A stretch of DNA of 64,000 nucleotides from Clostridium sp. cel8 (GCF_014050525.1 NZ_JACGAG010000003.1:186001-250000); one strand, 5' to 3'; counted from the stretch's first letter, positions 55,421-64,000 are shown. Numbers and translations are program-made. The notes: a model not told the origin generated them from the sequence alone.

Positions 55421-57070
55421 ATGAAGGACGTAGTGTATATAACAGGACACAAAAATCCTGATACTGATTCCATATGCTCATCAATTGCATATGCAGAATT
55501 CAAAAATAAAACTGGAACAAATGCAATTCCAATAAGGCAGGGAGAACCAAGTAGAGAAACGCAATTTGTCCTTGACTATTTTGGTGTAAAACCTCAAAAA
55601 TTAATGACTACTGTTAAAACACAAATAGCAGATCTAGATTTTGATAAGGTAAATCCAATATCACCACAGACTTCACTTAAAACAGCTTGGGCAATGATAA
55701 GAAAGAACAGTGTAAAAACCCTTCCAGTAGTTGATGATGAAGACAAATTAATAGGTATTGCTTCTCAGTCAAATATAACTTCATCATATATGGATATATG
55801 GGATAGTAATGTAATTCAAAAAAGTGGTACATCACTTGACAATATACTTGATACACTGTCTGCTAAGTGCATATACGATTCAAAAGACAATACAAAATTG
55901 AAAGGCAAAGTAATTGTTGCTGCAATGCAACCTGAAAGCATAGATAAAGTAATAGAAGAAGGTGACATTGTAATATGTGGAGATAGACTCGACAGCCAAA
56001 GTGCAATACTTAAATCCAATGCATCTCTTATGATACTTACAGGGAATCACGAAGTTTCACCTGAAATCGTAGAAGAGGCAAAAAAAGTTAAATGCTCAAT
56101 AATTGTTACTCCATATGATACTTTTACTGCAGCAAGACTTATACCTCAAAGTATACCTATAAGTTATGTAATGAAAAAAGAAGGAATTGTATATTTTAAA
56201 ACTTATGATTTTCTAGATGATGTAAGAGAAGTAATGCTTGAAACAAGATATAGAAGCTATCCTGTAGTTGATGAAAACAATAGAGTAGTTGGAAATATAT
56301 CAAGATATCATCTTATATCAAAGAATAAGAAAAAAGTAATACTTGTAGATCACAACGAGAAAGCACAATCTGTAAATGGTCTTGAAGATGCAGAAATAGT
56401 TGAAATACTTGATCATCATAGAGTAGGAGATATACAAACAGGTTCAGCAATTTACTTTAGAAATGAGCCTGTAGGTTGCACTGGTACAATAGTTGGTTCA
56501 AGATTCTTTGAAAATGGAATAAGACCATCTAAAAAGGTAGCAGGTCTTTTATGTGGAGCTATCATTTCTGATACTCTTCTTTTCAGATCACCTACATCAA
56601 CTGAAACAGATAAAATTATGCTAAATAGACTTGCTTCAATAGCTGACATAGATCCTGAAAAATTTGCAAGTAAATTATTTAAAGCTGCTTCTTCATTAGA
56701 AGGTAAAACTCCAGAGGAAATACTAAAACAAGATTTTAAAGTATTTAATCTCCAAGGAATAAAAGTAGGAGTTTCCCAAATTTCCACAATGGATCCTGAA
56801 AGCTTTTCTCCAGCAAGAGAAAGTGTAACAAAGCTTATGGAGTCAATGTGTAAAAACCAAGGCTTTGGACTTATGATATTTATGATAACTGATATATTAA
56901 AAAAAGGATCAGAACTTATATCTATAGGTAAATACAAAGACGTTATATCTAACATGTTCAACGTGAAGTTAGTTAATAATAGTGCTTATGTTCCTGGAGT
57001 TCTATCAAGAAAGAAGCAAGTAATTCCACCACTTACTAATGCAATTAGCAAAATAGATATAAATGAATAA
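55421..57070 (+). CDS. ppaC: manganese-dependent inorganic pyrophosphatase with CBS and DRTGG domains
   Basis: Family II pyrophosphatase that hydrolyses PPi. The 549 residues include the DHH phosphoesterase parts GHKNPDTDS (residues 9-17) and LDHHRVGD (around 330) and the C-terminal DHHA2 domain with ARESVTK. Between the two halves of the DHH domain an insert (about 65-300) has two CBS repeats flanking a DRTGG-like domain, as in clostridial regulated enzymes that respond to adenine nucleotides and diadenosine polyphosphates. Length matches that class. A single-gene unit. Confidence 0.95.
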   Translation: MKDVVYITGHKNPDTDSICSSIAYAEFKNKTGTNAIPIRQGEPSRETQFVLDYFGVKPQKLMTTVKTQIADLDFDKVNPISPQTSLKTAWAMIRKNSVKTLPVVDDEDKLIGIASQSNITSSYMDIWDSNVIQKSGTSLDNILDTLSAKCIYDSKDNTKLKGKVIVAAMQPESIDKVIEEGDIVICGDRLDSQSAILKSNASLMILTGNHEVSPEIVEEAKKVKCSIIVTPYDTFTAARLIPQSIPISYVMKKEGIVYFKTYDFLDDVREVMLETRYRSYPVVDENNRVVGNISRYHLISKNKKKVILVDHNEKAQSVNGLEDAEIVEILDHHRVGDIQTGSAIYFRNEPVGCTGTIVGSRFFENGIRPSKKVAGLLCGAIISDTLLFRSPTSTETDKIMLNRLASIADIDPEKFASKLFKAASSLEGKTPEEILKQDFKVFNLQGIKVGVSQISTMDPESFSPARESVTKLMESMCKNQGFGLMIFMITDILKKGSELISIGKYKDVISNMFNVKLVNNSAYVPGVLSRKKQVIPPLTNAISKIDINE

Positions 57071-57111
57071 AATAAATCCGAAGATACATAAATAGTATCT
57101 TCGGATTTATT
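57071..57111. terminator. bidirectional terminator after ppaC
   Basis: A perfect 17-bp inverted repeat (57071-57087 and 57095-57111) with a seven-base loop, ending in TTTATTTAAT on the plus strand and TTTATTTTATT on the minus strand. It lies between convergent ppaC and the coat-like gene. Confidence 0.85.
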
Positions 57112-57545
57112 TAATCCCTTATTTCACTTATGTCTACAGTTTTCATTCTCAAATCCTGAAAATTCTCTGGAAACTCATCTTCTAAAGTTTCGTTTATAGA
57201 GCTATCCTCTCTGTAAGTTTTATCCTTACAGGATTTATTTATATCACTATATCCTCTACTCTTTTTATTAACCAACTCATCTTCATCTTTACCTTTAAAA
57301 TTGTAATCAGAATTTGAAACATTTTTATTCATTTCTTGTCTTGGAAATGGATATGTTACTTTCTGCCTATAATCAGCAGGCACGCAAGGCATATATGGCG
57401 GTATTATTCCTTGATTCATCATATAATAATTTTGCATCATATAGGGGTCAACAGAAAATACAACCGGCATGGAAGGATATAAAAAAGGCATACCATAGTA
57501 TTCATATGGTGTATAGTCATATCCGGAATTTGGATATCTGTACAT
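57111..57545 (-). CDS. Tyr/Pro/Met-rich protein, probable spore coat component
   Basis: A 144-residue protein with no family I can name. The N-terminal 65 residues are rich in Tyr, Pro and Met (MYRYPNSGYDYTPYEYYGM and YMMQNYYMMNQGIIPPYMP), as in several spore coat proteins that crosslink through tyrosine; the C-terminal half is charged and probably disordered. An AGGAGG site precedes the ATG. The promoter just upstream fits the mother-cell sigma factors (separate entry). The coat role is inferred from composition and promoter. Confidence 0.7.
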   Translation of the reverse strand: MYRYPNSGYDYTPYEYYGMPFLYPSMPVVFSVDPYMMQNYYMMNQGIIPPYMPCVPADYRQKVTYPFPRQEMNKNVSNSDYNFKGKDEDELVNKKSRGYSDINKSCKDKTYREDSSINETLEDEFPENFQDLRMKTVDISEIRD

Positions 57546-57576
57546 ATAAAACTCCTCCTAAAATATTAAATCAGTA

Positions 57577-57603
57577 TATTATATGTAACTAAAGCCTATA
57601 AGT
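57577..57603 (-). promoter_or_regulatory. sigma-K/sigma-E-like promoter for the coat-like gene
   Basis: In the minus direction AC (57603-57602) is followed by 16 bases and CATATAATA (57585-57577), which fits the sigma-K pattern AC...CATANNNTA and is also compatible with a sigma-E -10. It lies 32 bases before the start codon. Confidence 0.55.
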
Positions 57604-57625
57604 TTACTATTATTTTATTGTATAC

Positions 57626-58399
57626 CTATCTTCTCATGTTATTTATTAATTCCCACATATCATCTGATGTAGTTAAAGCTTTTGAATTCAACTCAAAAGC
57701 TCTCTGAGAAAGTATCATGTCAGTCATTTCCTTACTAAGATCAACATTTGATTCTTCAAGCATTCCTTGATATATTGAAGCATCATTATTTTCATATATC
57801 TGTGCTCCATTTTTTGGATAATACAAGTTATTTCCTATAGATATCATTGAATCATCACCTATTACATTGTATACACTTATTTTTCCATAGGATATAGTAT
57901 CATCTCCGCTTTTTACATATATATTCCCATATCTATCAACTGTAAAATTGTCAGCTGTAGGTTTTACTTCTCCACCTTCATCATTAATCTCTATATTTAC
58001 CTTATTTCCATTGCTGTCTACTAAAGTTCCATTTCTATCAAAGTTAAAATTCCCTGCCCTTTCATAGGCTACTTCTCCATTTGGAAGTGTAACTCTAAAA
58101 AAGCCTTCGCCATCAATTGCTAAATCTGTTTTCTGTCCAGTTTCAGTAATATTACCTTCCTGTGTATTTCTTATATTCTCCGTGATTTTCGTTCCAGTAC
58201 CACTTTCAAGTGCTGTATCGGAATTTGGATTTACAGGGTACCCATTTCTTTTTAAAGTTTCATATACTAAATCCTGAAAATTTGCATTTTCTGATTTATA
58301 GCCCACTGTATTTACATTTGCTATATTATTTGATATAATATTTAATTTATCTTGCTGTGCATTCATTGCACTTACACTATTCCATATAGCTCTAAGCAT
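57626..58399 (-). CDS. flgG: flagellar basal-body rod protein FlgG
   Basis: Distal rod component of the flagellum. The 257 residues begin with the rod/hook motif SAMNAQQDKLNIISNNIANVNTVGYK (about 10-35), have DLAIDGEGFFRV in the middle and end in the conserved C-terminal helix NVDLSKEMTDMILSQRAFELNSKAL. Last gene of the flagellar operon in this direction. FlgF and FlgG are close relatives; this copy has the better FlgG-type C-terminus. Confidence 0.9.
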   Translation of the reverse strand: MLRAIWNSVSAMNAQQDKLNIISNNIANVNTVGYKSENANFQDLVYETLKRNGYPVNPNSDTALESGTGTKITENIRNTQEGNITETGQKTDLAIDGEGFFRVTLPNGEVAYERAGNFNFDRNGTLVDSNGNKVNIEINDEGGEVKPTADNFTVDRYGNIYVKSGDDTISYGKISVYNVIGDDSMISIGNNLYYPKNGAQIYENNDASIYQGMLEESNVDLSKEMTDMILSQRAFELNSKALTTSDDMWELINNMRR

Positions 58400-58414
58400 A
58401 ATTAAACTTACCTC

Positions 58415-59191
58415 CTATACTCTTCCAACCTGGTTTATGAGTTTATCTAAAGTTTCATCTATTGACTGTACTGCCTTTTGATTTGTTTCAAAGGATCTCA
58501 TAGTAGTAATCATATCAGACATGGCTTTTATTATATTTACATTAGAACTTTCAAGAGAATTCTGCCTTACAGTTACATTTGACATCTGAGCTCCTGTTCC
58601 ACTGTACAAATTATCTCCAACCTTTGTTAAATTATTATAATCATTAAAATCAACTGTATTCAACTTATACCTTGGAATTCCATTTATACTTATGTTTCCC
58701 TGAGTATCACATACAATTTTACCATTTCCAACATTTATAGTACCATTTACACCAGTTTGAATGTCTGTTCCAAGTACGGCATCACCTGCATCATCTACAA
58801 GAATTCCATTTATATTAACATGAAAGTGTCCATTTCTCGTATAGTATATATTATTTTGATTTCCCTCCTGCCTCAATACAGAAAAGAATCCTCTACCATC
58901 AATTGCAAAATCTGTCTGTACTCCTGTATCTTTAATAGTTCCACTACTAAACTCCGTATTTACTCCATTTATACCACTTCCAAGACTTACACTTCCTATA
59001 ACATTCCTAACATTTTTGCCTCCAACTACTTTATCATAATTTTGAAGGAGCATTTCTTTAAAGTCACCTACTGAAACGGTATCTTGCTTAAATCCAACTG
59101 TATTAGCATTTGCAATATTATTTGTCAATACATCCTGTTTAGCTTCTTGGGTTATCATACCTGAAACTGCTGTATAAAAACTTCTAATCAT
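58415..59191 (-). CDS. flgF: flagellar basal-body rod protein FlgF/FlgG-type
   Basis: Second rod protein, 258 residues, with the same ends as FlgG (MITQEAKQDVLTNNIANANTVGFKQD near the N-terminus and SNVNIIKAMSDMITTMRSFETNQKA near the C-terminus) and DFAIDGRGFFSVL in the centre. Lying upstream of flgG in tandem it is most likely the proximal rod protein FlgF. GGAGG lies six bases before the ATG, and the start overlaps the stop of the small membrane protein gene (ATGA). Confidence 0.88.
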   Translation of the reverse strand: MIRSFYTAVSGMITQEAKQDVLTNNIANANTVGFKQDTVSVGDFKEMLLQNYDKVVGGKNVRNVIGSVSLGSGINGVNTEFSSGTIKDTGVQTDFAIDGRGFFSVLRQEGNQNNIYYTRNGHFHVNINGILVDDAGDAVLGTDIQTGVNGTINVGNGKIVCDTQGNISINGIPRYKLNTVDFNDYNNLTKVGDNLYSGTGAQMSNVTVRQNSLESSNVNIIKAMSDMITTMRSFETNQKAVQSIDETLDKLINQVGRV

Positions 59192-59418
59192 TTCTTACCT
59201 CCATTATCACTTTTTATAACTTTCATATCACTAGGATATTGCATTCCAAGACTTCTTGCCTTCTGCTCTATTTGACTTTTACTCATTTGATACTGAAATT
59301 TCACTCCAAGCATTACAAAAGTTGCAAATATTATGCCTATTCCTATTCCCATAAGTACTTTTCTATCACTTAAAAGATCTACTATTTTACTTATTTTATG
59401 TATAATTGTTTTATTAAT
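59188..59418 (-). CDS. small membrane protein of the flagellar operon, apparent ATT start
   Basis: An overlooked reading frame between the coiled-coil protein gene and flgF. From an ATT (59418), seven bases after GGGGG, it encodes 76 residues: NKTIIHKISKIVDLLSDRKVL, a membrane helix (about 24-42, GIGIGIIFATFVMLGV) and a polar tail SKSQIEQKARSLGMQYPSDMKVI. The first ATG in frame (59352) would give 54 residues but falls inside the membrane helix and has no ribosome-binding site. Its stop overlaps the flgF start. Size and plan fit the small anchored proteins at this place in clostridial flagellar operons. Start codon use is inferred. Confidence 0.65.
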   Translation of the reverse strand: MNKTIIHKISKIVDLLSDRKVLMGIGIGIIFATFVMLGVKFQYQMSKSQIEQKARSLGMQYPSDMKVIKSDNGGKK

Positions 59419-59864
59419 ATCAATTCCCCCTTACCTATTCCTGTCTTTTTTGATATTTCATCTATGGGTAAATTGTTATCAATCATATGCTTTATTTCAT
59501 CTATTTTAATATCATTATAATTTTCAAATTTATTTTCCTCTTCATTTCCTTCAAAGTCATCTTTTCCATTTTCAATCTTATCTTTTTTAATTTCACTTTT
59601 TCCAATTTTATTTTCTTCAATTTGTACTTGTACATTATTATGATTATTGTAATTTTTCTTTAAATCTTCTATTTCTTCTTGAATCTCAAAAATTGTTTTT
59701 CCAAATTCCTCTCTTATCTTTCCTATTTCTAATTCAACATCTTCCATAGACTTTTTTTTAAAATCAAGCTGACTTTTAAAACTCTCTTTTTCTCTAAGTA
59801 CAGCCTTAGCATTAAATACTATAAGTATTATTCCCATTAAAAAAAGTACAAAGACTTCTACCAT
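59391..59864 (-). CDS. DUF6115-type coiled-coil membrane protein
   Basis: A 157-residue protein with an N-terminal membrane helix (residues 3-19), a long coiled coil (about 25-75), an acidic Lys/Glu/Asn-rich linker and a small C-terminal helix-turn-helix-like motif DEIKHMIDNNLPIDEISKKTGIGKGELILI (about 120-150). Such proteins occur after the flagellar sigma factor in clostridial flagellar operons. Function unknown. It overlaps the small membrane protein gene by 28 bases. Confidence 0.82.
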   Translation of the reverse strand: MVEVFVLFLMGIILIVFNAKAVLREKESFKSQLDFKKKSMEDVELEIGKIREEFGKTIFEIQEEIEDLKKNYNNHNNVQVQIEENKIGKSEIKKDKIENGKDDFEGNEEENKFENYNDIKIDEIKHMIDNNLPIDEISKKTGIGKGELILIKQLYIK

Positions 59865-59880
59865 TAAACAAAATTCTCCT

Positions 59881-60609
59881 TTAAACTGTATATTTCAACT
59901 TTGTCATAGCTTTTCTAAGATGCATAATTGCCCTACTGTGAAGTTGGCATACTCTTGACTCAGACACATTTAAAATATTTCCTATTTTTTTTAGAGTAAG
60001 TCCTTCATAATAATAAAGTGTCAATACTAAATTGTCTTTTTCATTTAATAACTTAAGGGCCTTACTCAAATATTCCAACTCTTCTTTCTCTTCTAATACC
60101 TTTTCAGGGCTTGGACTTTTATCATCCTCTATAATCCCCATAACTGGTATATCATCTTCTCCTGAAAATATCAAATTTTCTAGAGATACCACAGATATAT
60201 AGTTTATATAATTTTCAACTTCAACTATATCTTTAGTAGAAATATTAAGCTTTTCACATATCTCAGAAGTTGTAGGTTCTCTTCCCAATTCTTTTTGCAA
60301 AGTTTCTACAGCACGATTATATCTATTAAGCTTATCTACAGCACCTTTTGAAATAGGACTATTCTTTCTAAGTTCATCTATCATAGAACCCTTTATACGA
60401 ATAGAAGCATAAGTTGAAAATTTCATTCCCCGACTTTTATCAAATTTATTTATGGCATCTATAAGTCCAACTATTCCATAGCTTACAAGGTCTTCATATT
60501 CTATATATTTAGTTTTTCCTATTATAACCCTTGAAGCAATATACTTTACAAGGGGAATATATCTTTTTACAATTTCCTCCTTTATATTGGATTTATTCGA
60601 TATAGCCAT
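59881..60609 (-). CDS. fliA: flagellar RNA polymerase sigma factor (SigD/FliA)
   Basis: Alternative sigma factor that drives late flagellar, motility and chemotaxis genes. The 242 residues have region 2 (YIEYEDLVSYGIVGLIDAINKFD, SRGMKFSTYASIRIKGSMIDELR), region 3 (about 95-130) and region 4 with the DNA-binding helix ESRVCQLHSRAIMHLR near the C-terminus. Location between a PilZ protein and the rod genes is the clostridial norm, and its gene is part of the early operon it follows. Confidence 0.95.
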   Translation of the reverse strand: MAISNKSNIKEEIVKRYIPLVKYIASRVIIGKTKYIEYEDLVSYGIVGLIDAINKFDKSRGMKFSTYASIRIKGSMIDELRKNSPISKGAVDKLNRYNRAVETLQKELGREPTTSEICEKLNISTKDIVEVENYINYISVVSLENLIFSGEDDIPVMGIIEDDKSPSPEKVLEEKEELEYLSKALKLLNEKDNLVLTLYYYEGLTLKKIGNILNVSESRVCQLHSRAIMHLRKAMTKLKYTV

Positions 60610-60615
60610 TATTAC

Positions 60616-61287
60616 TTACTCCCCTTTCGATTTTTTTTTCATCTGTTCTCTCATAATTTTGAAAACCAATGATATTATTTTATCCCTACTACTTTCATCA
60701 AGATCAACAAAAGATACTCCGCAGATTATTCTATGTGTCTGAACGTTATTATCAATTCTAACTATTTTCCCCTTTACTGCTATATTTCCATTATTAACTG
60801 GTATACTTACCATAATAATATCGCCATACCTAAGTCCATCTTCATCCTTAGGATCAATTGATAACTTCATTCCACCTCCACTTATATCTAACGACATGGC
60901 ATTGAAAAAGTGTATTTGAGAGTCTAAATGTCTTGCATCCTTTGTCTGAGGAACTAAAGTACATAACACATCTTCAACAAAACTAACTCTTACAAAATTT
61001 CTTCTTTGATAAATATTAAGCTTATCTGGCTTTTTTATTTCTATTATCAAAATTCTATCTACTTTTCTTGAAATTACAACTGTATTGAACATGTATGTCT
61101 TATTTTTATATAAGTATATACATTTAATTTTTTCACCTTTGTGCAAAGGTAAATATTTCCCATTATTTACAGGAATACTTATACCTAAAGTATTTTCTCC
61201 TACATCTTGAATATTACTTTTATAAATTCCATCTTCCATTTCAATTTCAATTTTACCATTTATAAGAAACTCAACTCCATAGTTCAT
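60616..61287 (-). CDS. PilZ-domain flagellar brake protein (YcgR-like)
   Basis: Probable c-di-GMP receptor that slows or alters flagellar rotation. The 223 residues have an N-terminal YcgR-type domain (about 1-90) and a PilZ domain (about 93-215), with the arginine-rich RRNFVRV motif (matching RxxxR) and the second element LDISGGGM (matching D-x-S-x-x-G). Both c-di-GMP-binding motifs are intact, so binding is likely. Placed between flhG and the sigma factor gene. Confidence 0.9.
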   Translation of the reverse strand: MNYGVEFLINGKIEIEMEDGIYKSNIQDVGENTLGISIPVNNGKYLPLHKGEKIKCIYLYKNKTYMFNTVVISRKVDRILIIEIKKPDKLNIYQRRNFVRVSFVEDVLCTLVPQTKDARHLDSQIHFFNAMSLDISGGGMKLSIDPKDEDGLRYGDIIMVSIPVNNGNIAVKGKIVRIDNNVQTHRIICGVSFVDLDESSRDKIISLVFKIMREQMKKKSKGE

Positions 61288-61302
61288 ACACCCATCTTCT
61301 CC

Positions 61303-62181
61303 TTATGAAAAAATATTAAAAAGTTTTTTGAACATTTCCTGAATACCACTTTCTGTTTTGCTAGACTTAATTCCTATTATTTTATGTATTATAGAGTTTA
61401 TATTTTTAGATGCTTCAGATAGCGGATAGTTAATTACAAATGGAACTTGATTCCTAACTGCTTGCAGTACCTTTTTGTCATCTGATATACATCCTAAATA
61501 TTCTAGATCAATGTTCAAGAACTTATCCACAGCTGCATTAAATTTATTAAATGTATTTTTTCCTTCTCTTCCACTTGAAACTCTATTTACAATTAAACTT
61601 GCAGAATTTTTCAAATTGAAATAATCCACTGCTTTAATAAGGCTATATGCATCCATAAGTGATGTAGGTTCAGGTGTTGTAATTACAAAAAGCTCATCAC
61701 AACATGAAACAAATCCAAGTACGCTTTTATTTATACCTGCTCCTGTATCCATTATTATATAATCCAAATTTTTTATGTGTGAAAGCTCATTTATAAAATT
61801 GTTTATTTGGCTTTCTGAAATACCTTCAAGCTTTGGTATACCAGTTCCACCTGGAAGTAACTTTATTCCAAATGGCCCATTTATAACTACATCTTCTACA
61901 CTTTTACCTTTAAATATTATATCATACACACTATACCTAGGTAAAAATCCCATAAGTACATCATCATTTCCCATACCCACATCTGCATCAAATATAAGTA
62001 CGTTTTTTCCCATTTTCTGAAGGCAGATAGCTGCATTTACTACAAAATTACTCTTTCCAACCCCTCCTTTTCCCGATGTCACTGTTAGTATAATTGGTTT
62101 TTTACTACTATCCTCTTGCTGAATCTGAAGGCTTTTATTTTTGTGAACAAGTTCTCTCAATTTTTGAGCTTGGTCTAGCAT
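61303..62181 (-). CDS. flhG: FlhG/MinD-type ATPase
   Basis: MinD-like ATPase that sets flagellar number and placement with FlhF. The 292 residues have the deviant Walker A GKGGVGKSNF (around residue 36), DADVGMGND, and DTGAGINKSVL. The N-terminus (about 1-25, LDQAQKLRELV) resembles the FlhF-activating DQAxxLR motif found in FlhG. It overlaps flhF by seven bases. Also called YlxH in Bacillus. Confidence 0.94.
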   Translation of the reverse strand: MLDQAQKLRELVHKNKSLQIQQEDSSKKPIILTVTSGKGGVGKSNFVVNAAICLQKMGKNVLIFDADVGMGNDDVLMGFLPRYSVYDIIFKGKSVEDVVINGPFGIKLLPGGTGIPKLEGISESQINNFINELSHIKNLDYIIMDTGAGINKSVLGFVSCCDELFVITTPEPTSLMDAYSLIKAVDYFNLKNSASLIVNRVSSGREGKNTFNKFNAAVDKFLNIDLEYLGCISDDKKVLQAVRNQVPFVINYPLSEASKNINSIIHKIIGIKSSKTESGIQEMFKKLFNIFS

Positions 62182-63338
62182 ATTATTTCCTCTCCTATTA
62201 CAAGCTTTGTAAGTTCAGATGAATTCATATTTTTAATATCTTCAGGAACATTTTGTCCTGTAGTAACAAAACTTATAGGTTTCTTTGCAACTTCCAAAAT
62301 ATTTAATATAGATCCATAAGTTGAAGTTTCATCAAGTTTAGTTATTATTACATTACTGTATCGAAGCTCCTTATGTCCATTAACTATTACATCTATATCT
62401 CTATTTTTGGTAGTACAACTCATAACAAGATGTATATTTTCAGTATTTAACTTATCAATAAATGCCCTCAACTCAGATATTTGCATTTTATTTTTACTAT
62501 TTCTACCTGTAGTATCCACAAGAATTACATCACATTTTTTCATATCTTCAACAGCTTTTTCCATATCCTTTATAGTTAAAACCACCTTAAATGGTATATT
62601 CATTATATCCGCATAAGTTCTAAGCTGTTCCACTGCACCTATTCTATATGTATCTATAGTTATAAGTCCAACACTTTTTTTCTCAATTAATGAAATTCTT
62701 CCTGCAAGTTTTGCAATTGTAGTAGTTTTACCAACTCCAGTTGGACCTACAAGAACTACTATATTTTCAAGTGGCTTAGTATCAACTTTTATCATATCTC
62801 CTACTGCAATTTTAAGTTTTTCTTCTTCATCAATATCTTCTTCTATACAATCCATATTCCTAATTATCTTCTTTATTACAGATTCATTTAAATCACTATT
62901 TTCAAGTTTCAACTGAAGTTTACTCTTACCTAGGGAACCACTTGAGTTCTCCATTATCTCAGTAAGCATACTTCTCATTTTATGAACTTCTTTTATCAAT
63001 CTTTCATCATTTTTATACTGTATATTATCTGTATAGCTTCTAGTCATAGTATTTATATTATTACTTCGGCGTCTTTTTTCAGTAAATTGTTCGGATTTAT
63101 CACTTACTGCTCTCTTTAGAGCCTCAATACTGCCTTTCATGCTATCACTTTGCAAATCTTTCTCTTCTTCATTGTCAACAGCCGCTGTAACTTCTATAAT
63201 CTTCTTTGAGAAAAATCCTCTAATTCCTGCTTTTCTCACTTTTCTTTGACTGACAATTACAGCTTCTTTCCCAAGTTCATGTTTTATTCTTGCAATGGCT
63301 TCATTCATATTTTTAACTCTATATCTCTTAATAATCAT
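62175..63338 (-). CDS. flhF: flagellar biosynthesis GTPase FlhF
   Basis: SRP-type GTPase that directs the site of flagellar assembly. The 387 residues have an N-terminal basic B-domain (about 1-130), an N-domain and a G-domain with P-loop GPTGVGKTTTIAKLAG (around residue 198), DTYRIGAVEQL (around 229), DTTGRN and TKLDETSTYG. Overlaps flhA by one base and flhG by seven. Length is normal for Firmicutes. Confidence 0.95.
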   Translation of the reverse strand: MIIKRYRVKNMNEAIARIKHELGKEAVIVSQRKVRKAGIRGFFSKKIIEVTAAVDNEEEKDLQSDSMKGSIEALKRAVSDKSEQFTEKRRRSNNINTMTRSYTDNIQYKNDERLIKEVHKMRSMLTEIMENSSGSLGKSKLQLKLENSDLNESVIKKIIRNMDCIEEDIDEEEKLKIAVGDMIKVDTKPLENIVVLVGPTGVGKTTTIAKLAGRISLIEKKSVGLITIDTYRIGAVEQLRTYADIMNIPFKVVLTIKDMEKAVEDMKKCDVILVDTTGRNSKNKMQISELRAFIDKLNTENIHLVMSCTTKNRDIDVIVNGHKELRYSNVIITKLDETSTYGSILNILEVAKKPISFVTTGQNVPEDIKNMNSSELTKLVIGEEIIC

Positions 63339-64000
63339 TATATAGAAACCACTCCCTCGGTTTTAATTTCCACATCATTTGGTATTTCATTTAAAGATAA
63401 AACAGTTACATTTGGAAATACCATTTCTATAAGTCTTCTAAAAGCTGGACGAATTTTGGGAGATACTAGAACAACTGGCTGATTTTCATAAAAATATACA
63501 GAATCAAAGGTATTTTTCATTGACTTCAATATCTTGTTTGTAGTATCTGGATCTATTGCTGGGAATGAACCTTGAATTGATTTTTGTATATTATTACCTA
63601 CAATTTCTTCTATATCTTGAGATAATGTAACTACAGAAATTCTATTATTTTCATCAATCAATTGATTACATATACTTCTTCCCAGCGCAATTCTAACATA
63701 TTCTGTAAGCAATTCTATGTCCTTAGTATTCCTTGAATTATCTGCAAGAGATTCCAATATTGTAACCATATCCTTTATAGATACTCTTTCCCTTAAAAGA
63801 TTTTGAAGAACTTTTTGAACTTCTCCAATAGTTAATAGATCTGGTATAAGTTCTTCAACAACAGTAGGGTACTTCTCTTTTACAGAATCAATAATAAGTT
63901 TAACTTCCTGTCTTCCAACAAGCTCATGTGAATGTTTTTTAATTGTTTCAGTTAAATGAGTCACCATAACAGTTGTAGGATCCACAACTGTTAGTCCCTT
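63338..64000 (-). CDS. flhA: flagellar export protein FlhA, C-terminal part (cut by window edge)
   Basis: Only the last 220 residues lie in the window; the frame is open to position 64000, and full FlhA is about 690 residues. The visible part is the cytosolic domain: DPTTVMVTHLTETIKKHSHELVGRQEVKLIIDSVKEKYPTVVEELIP followed by LRERVSIKDMVTILESLAD and the C-terminal VVLVSPKIRPAFRRLIE. It forms the nonameric ring of the flagellar export gate. The next genes flhF and flhG follow in the usual order. Confidence 0.95.
   Translation of the reverse strand, partial: KGLTVVDPTTVMVTHLTETIKKHSHELVGRQEVKLIIDSVKEKYPTVVEELIPDLLTIGEVQKVLQNLLRERVSIKDMVTILESLADNSRNTKDIELLTEYVRIALGRSICNQLIDENNRISVVTLSQDIEEIVGNNIQKSIQGSFPAIDPDTTNKILKSMKNTFDSVYFYENQPVVLVSPKIRPAFRRLIEMVFPNVTVLSLNEIPNDVEIKTEGVVSI

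Overview
The window is a very AT-rich, densely packed stretch of a low-GC, spore-forming, flagellated Firmicute chromosome. Gene content and order fit the genus Clostridium in the broad sense: the complete spoIIIAA-AH operon, a spoVD-type PBP inside the division and cell wall (dcw) cluster, the clostridial flhA-flhF-flhG-pilZ-fliA-flgFG block, and a meso-diaminopimelate type of wall inferred from the DNPR motif of MurE together with dapF. I cannot name the species. It is almost all conserved chromosomal backbone. I saw no tRNA, rRNA, CRISPR array, insertion sequence or prophage.

Layout. Positions 1-8.5 kb (all minus strand) hold recN (cut by the window edge), argR, nadK, tlyA and dxs, then ispA, xseB, xseA and nusB, and finally an Asp23-family gene. 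Hairpin terminators and good promoters split these into three transcription units. From 8.5 to 13.7 kb is the complete spoIIIA operon for the mother cell-forespore channel. From 13.8 to 16.2 kb are a zinc-ribbon protein, efp and an M24 peptidase, with a structured region upstream of efp. From 16.3 to 22.9 kb is a ten-gene type IV pilus / type II secretion-like operon: ATPase, platform protein, main pilin, several minor pilins and three divergent PilM/N/O-like proteins. From 23 to 25 kb are a lipoprotein and dapF.

From 25 to 29.7 kb the plus strand carries rqcH, a PyrR-controlled pyrR-uracil permease unit and exoA. From 29.7 to 36 kb the minus strand carries rluD-type synthase, lspA, mtnN, aroB, and the divIVA-ylmH-yggT-sepF-yggS division block. 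From 36 to 48.2 kb is the dcw cluster, read mraZ-rsmH-ftsL-spoVD-murE-murF-mraY-ftsW-ftsQ-DUF881-sbp-DUF881, with an MraZ operator at its promoter.

From 48.4 to 57.6 kb is a mixed region: ychF, a Lon-family protease with a degenerate ATP-binding loop, an unknown basic protein, a Ca2+-type P-ATPase, a CBS-domain pyrophosphatase and a tyrosine-rich, probable spore coat protein behind a mother-cell-like promoter. From 57.6 kb to the end is the distal part of a flagellar operon (flhA C-terminus, flhF, flhG, a PilZ protein, the flagellar sigma factor, a coiled-coil protein, a small membrane protein with an apparent ATT start, and two rod proteins).

No wholly new multi-gene system is evident. The best leads are the divergent pilus operon, the Lon-like protein with lost Walker A, a PyrR-type hairpin next to the uracil permease ribosome-binding site, a hairpin between the ribosome-binding site and start codon of mraY, the efp leader, the ATT-start gene, and the unknown basic protein at 52.2 kb.
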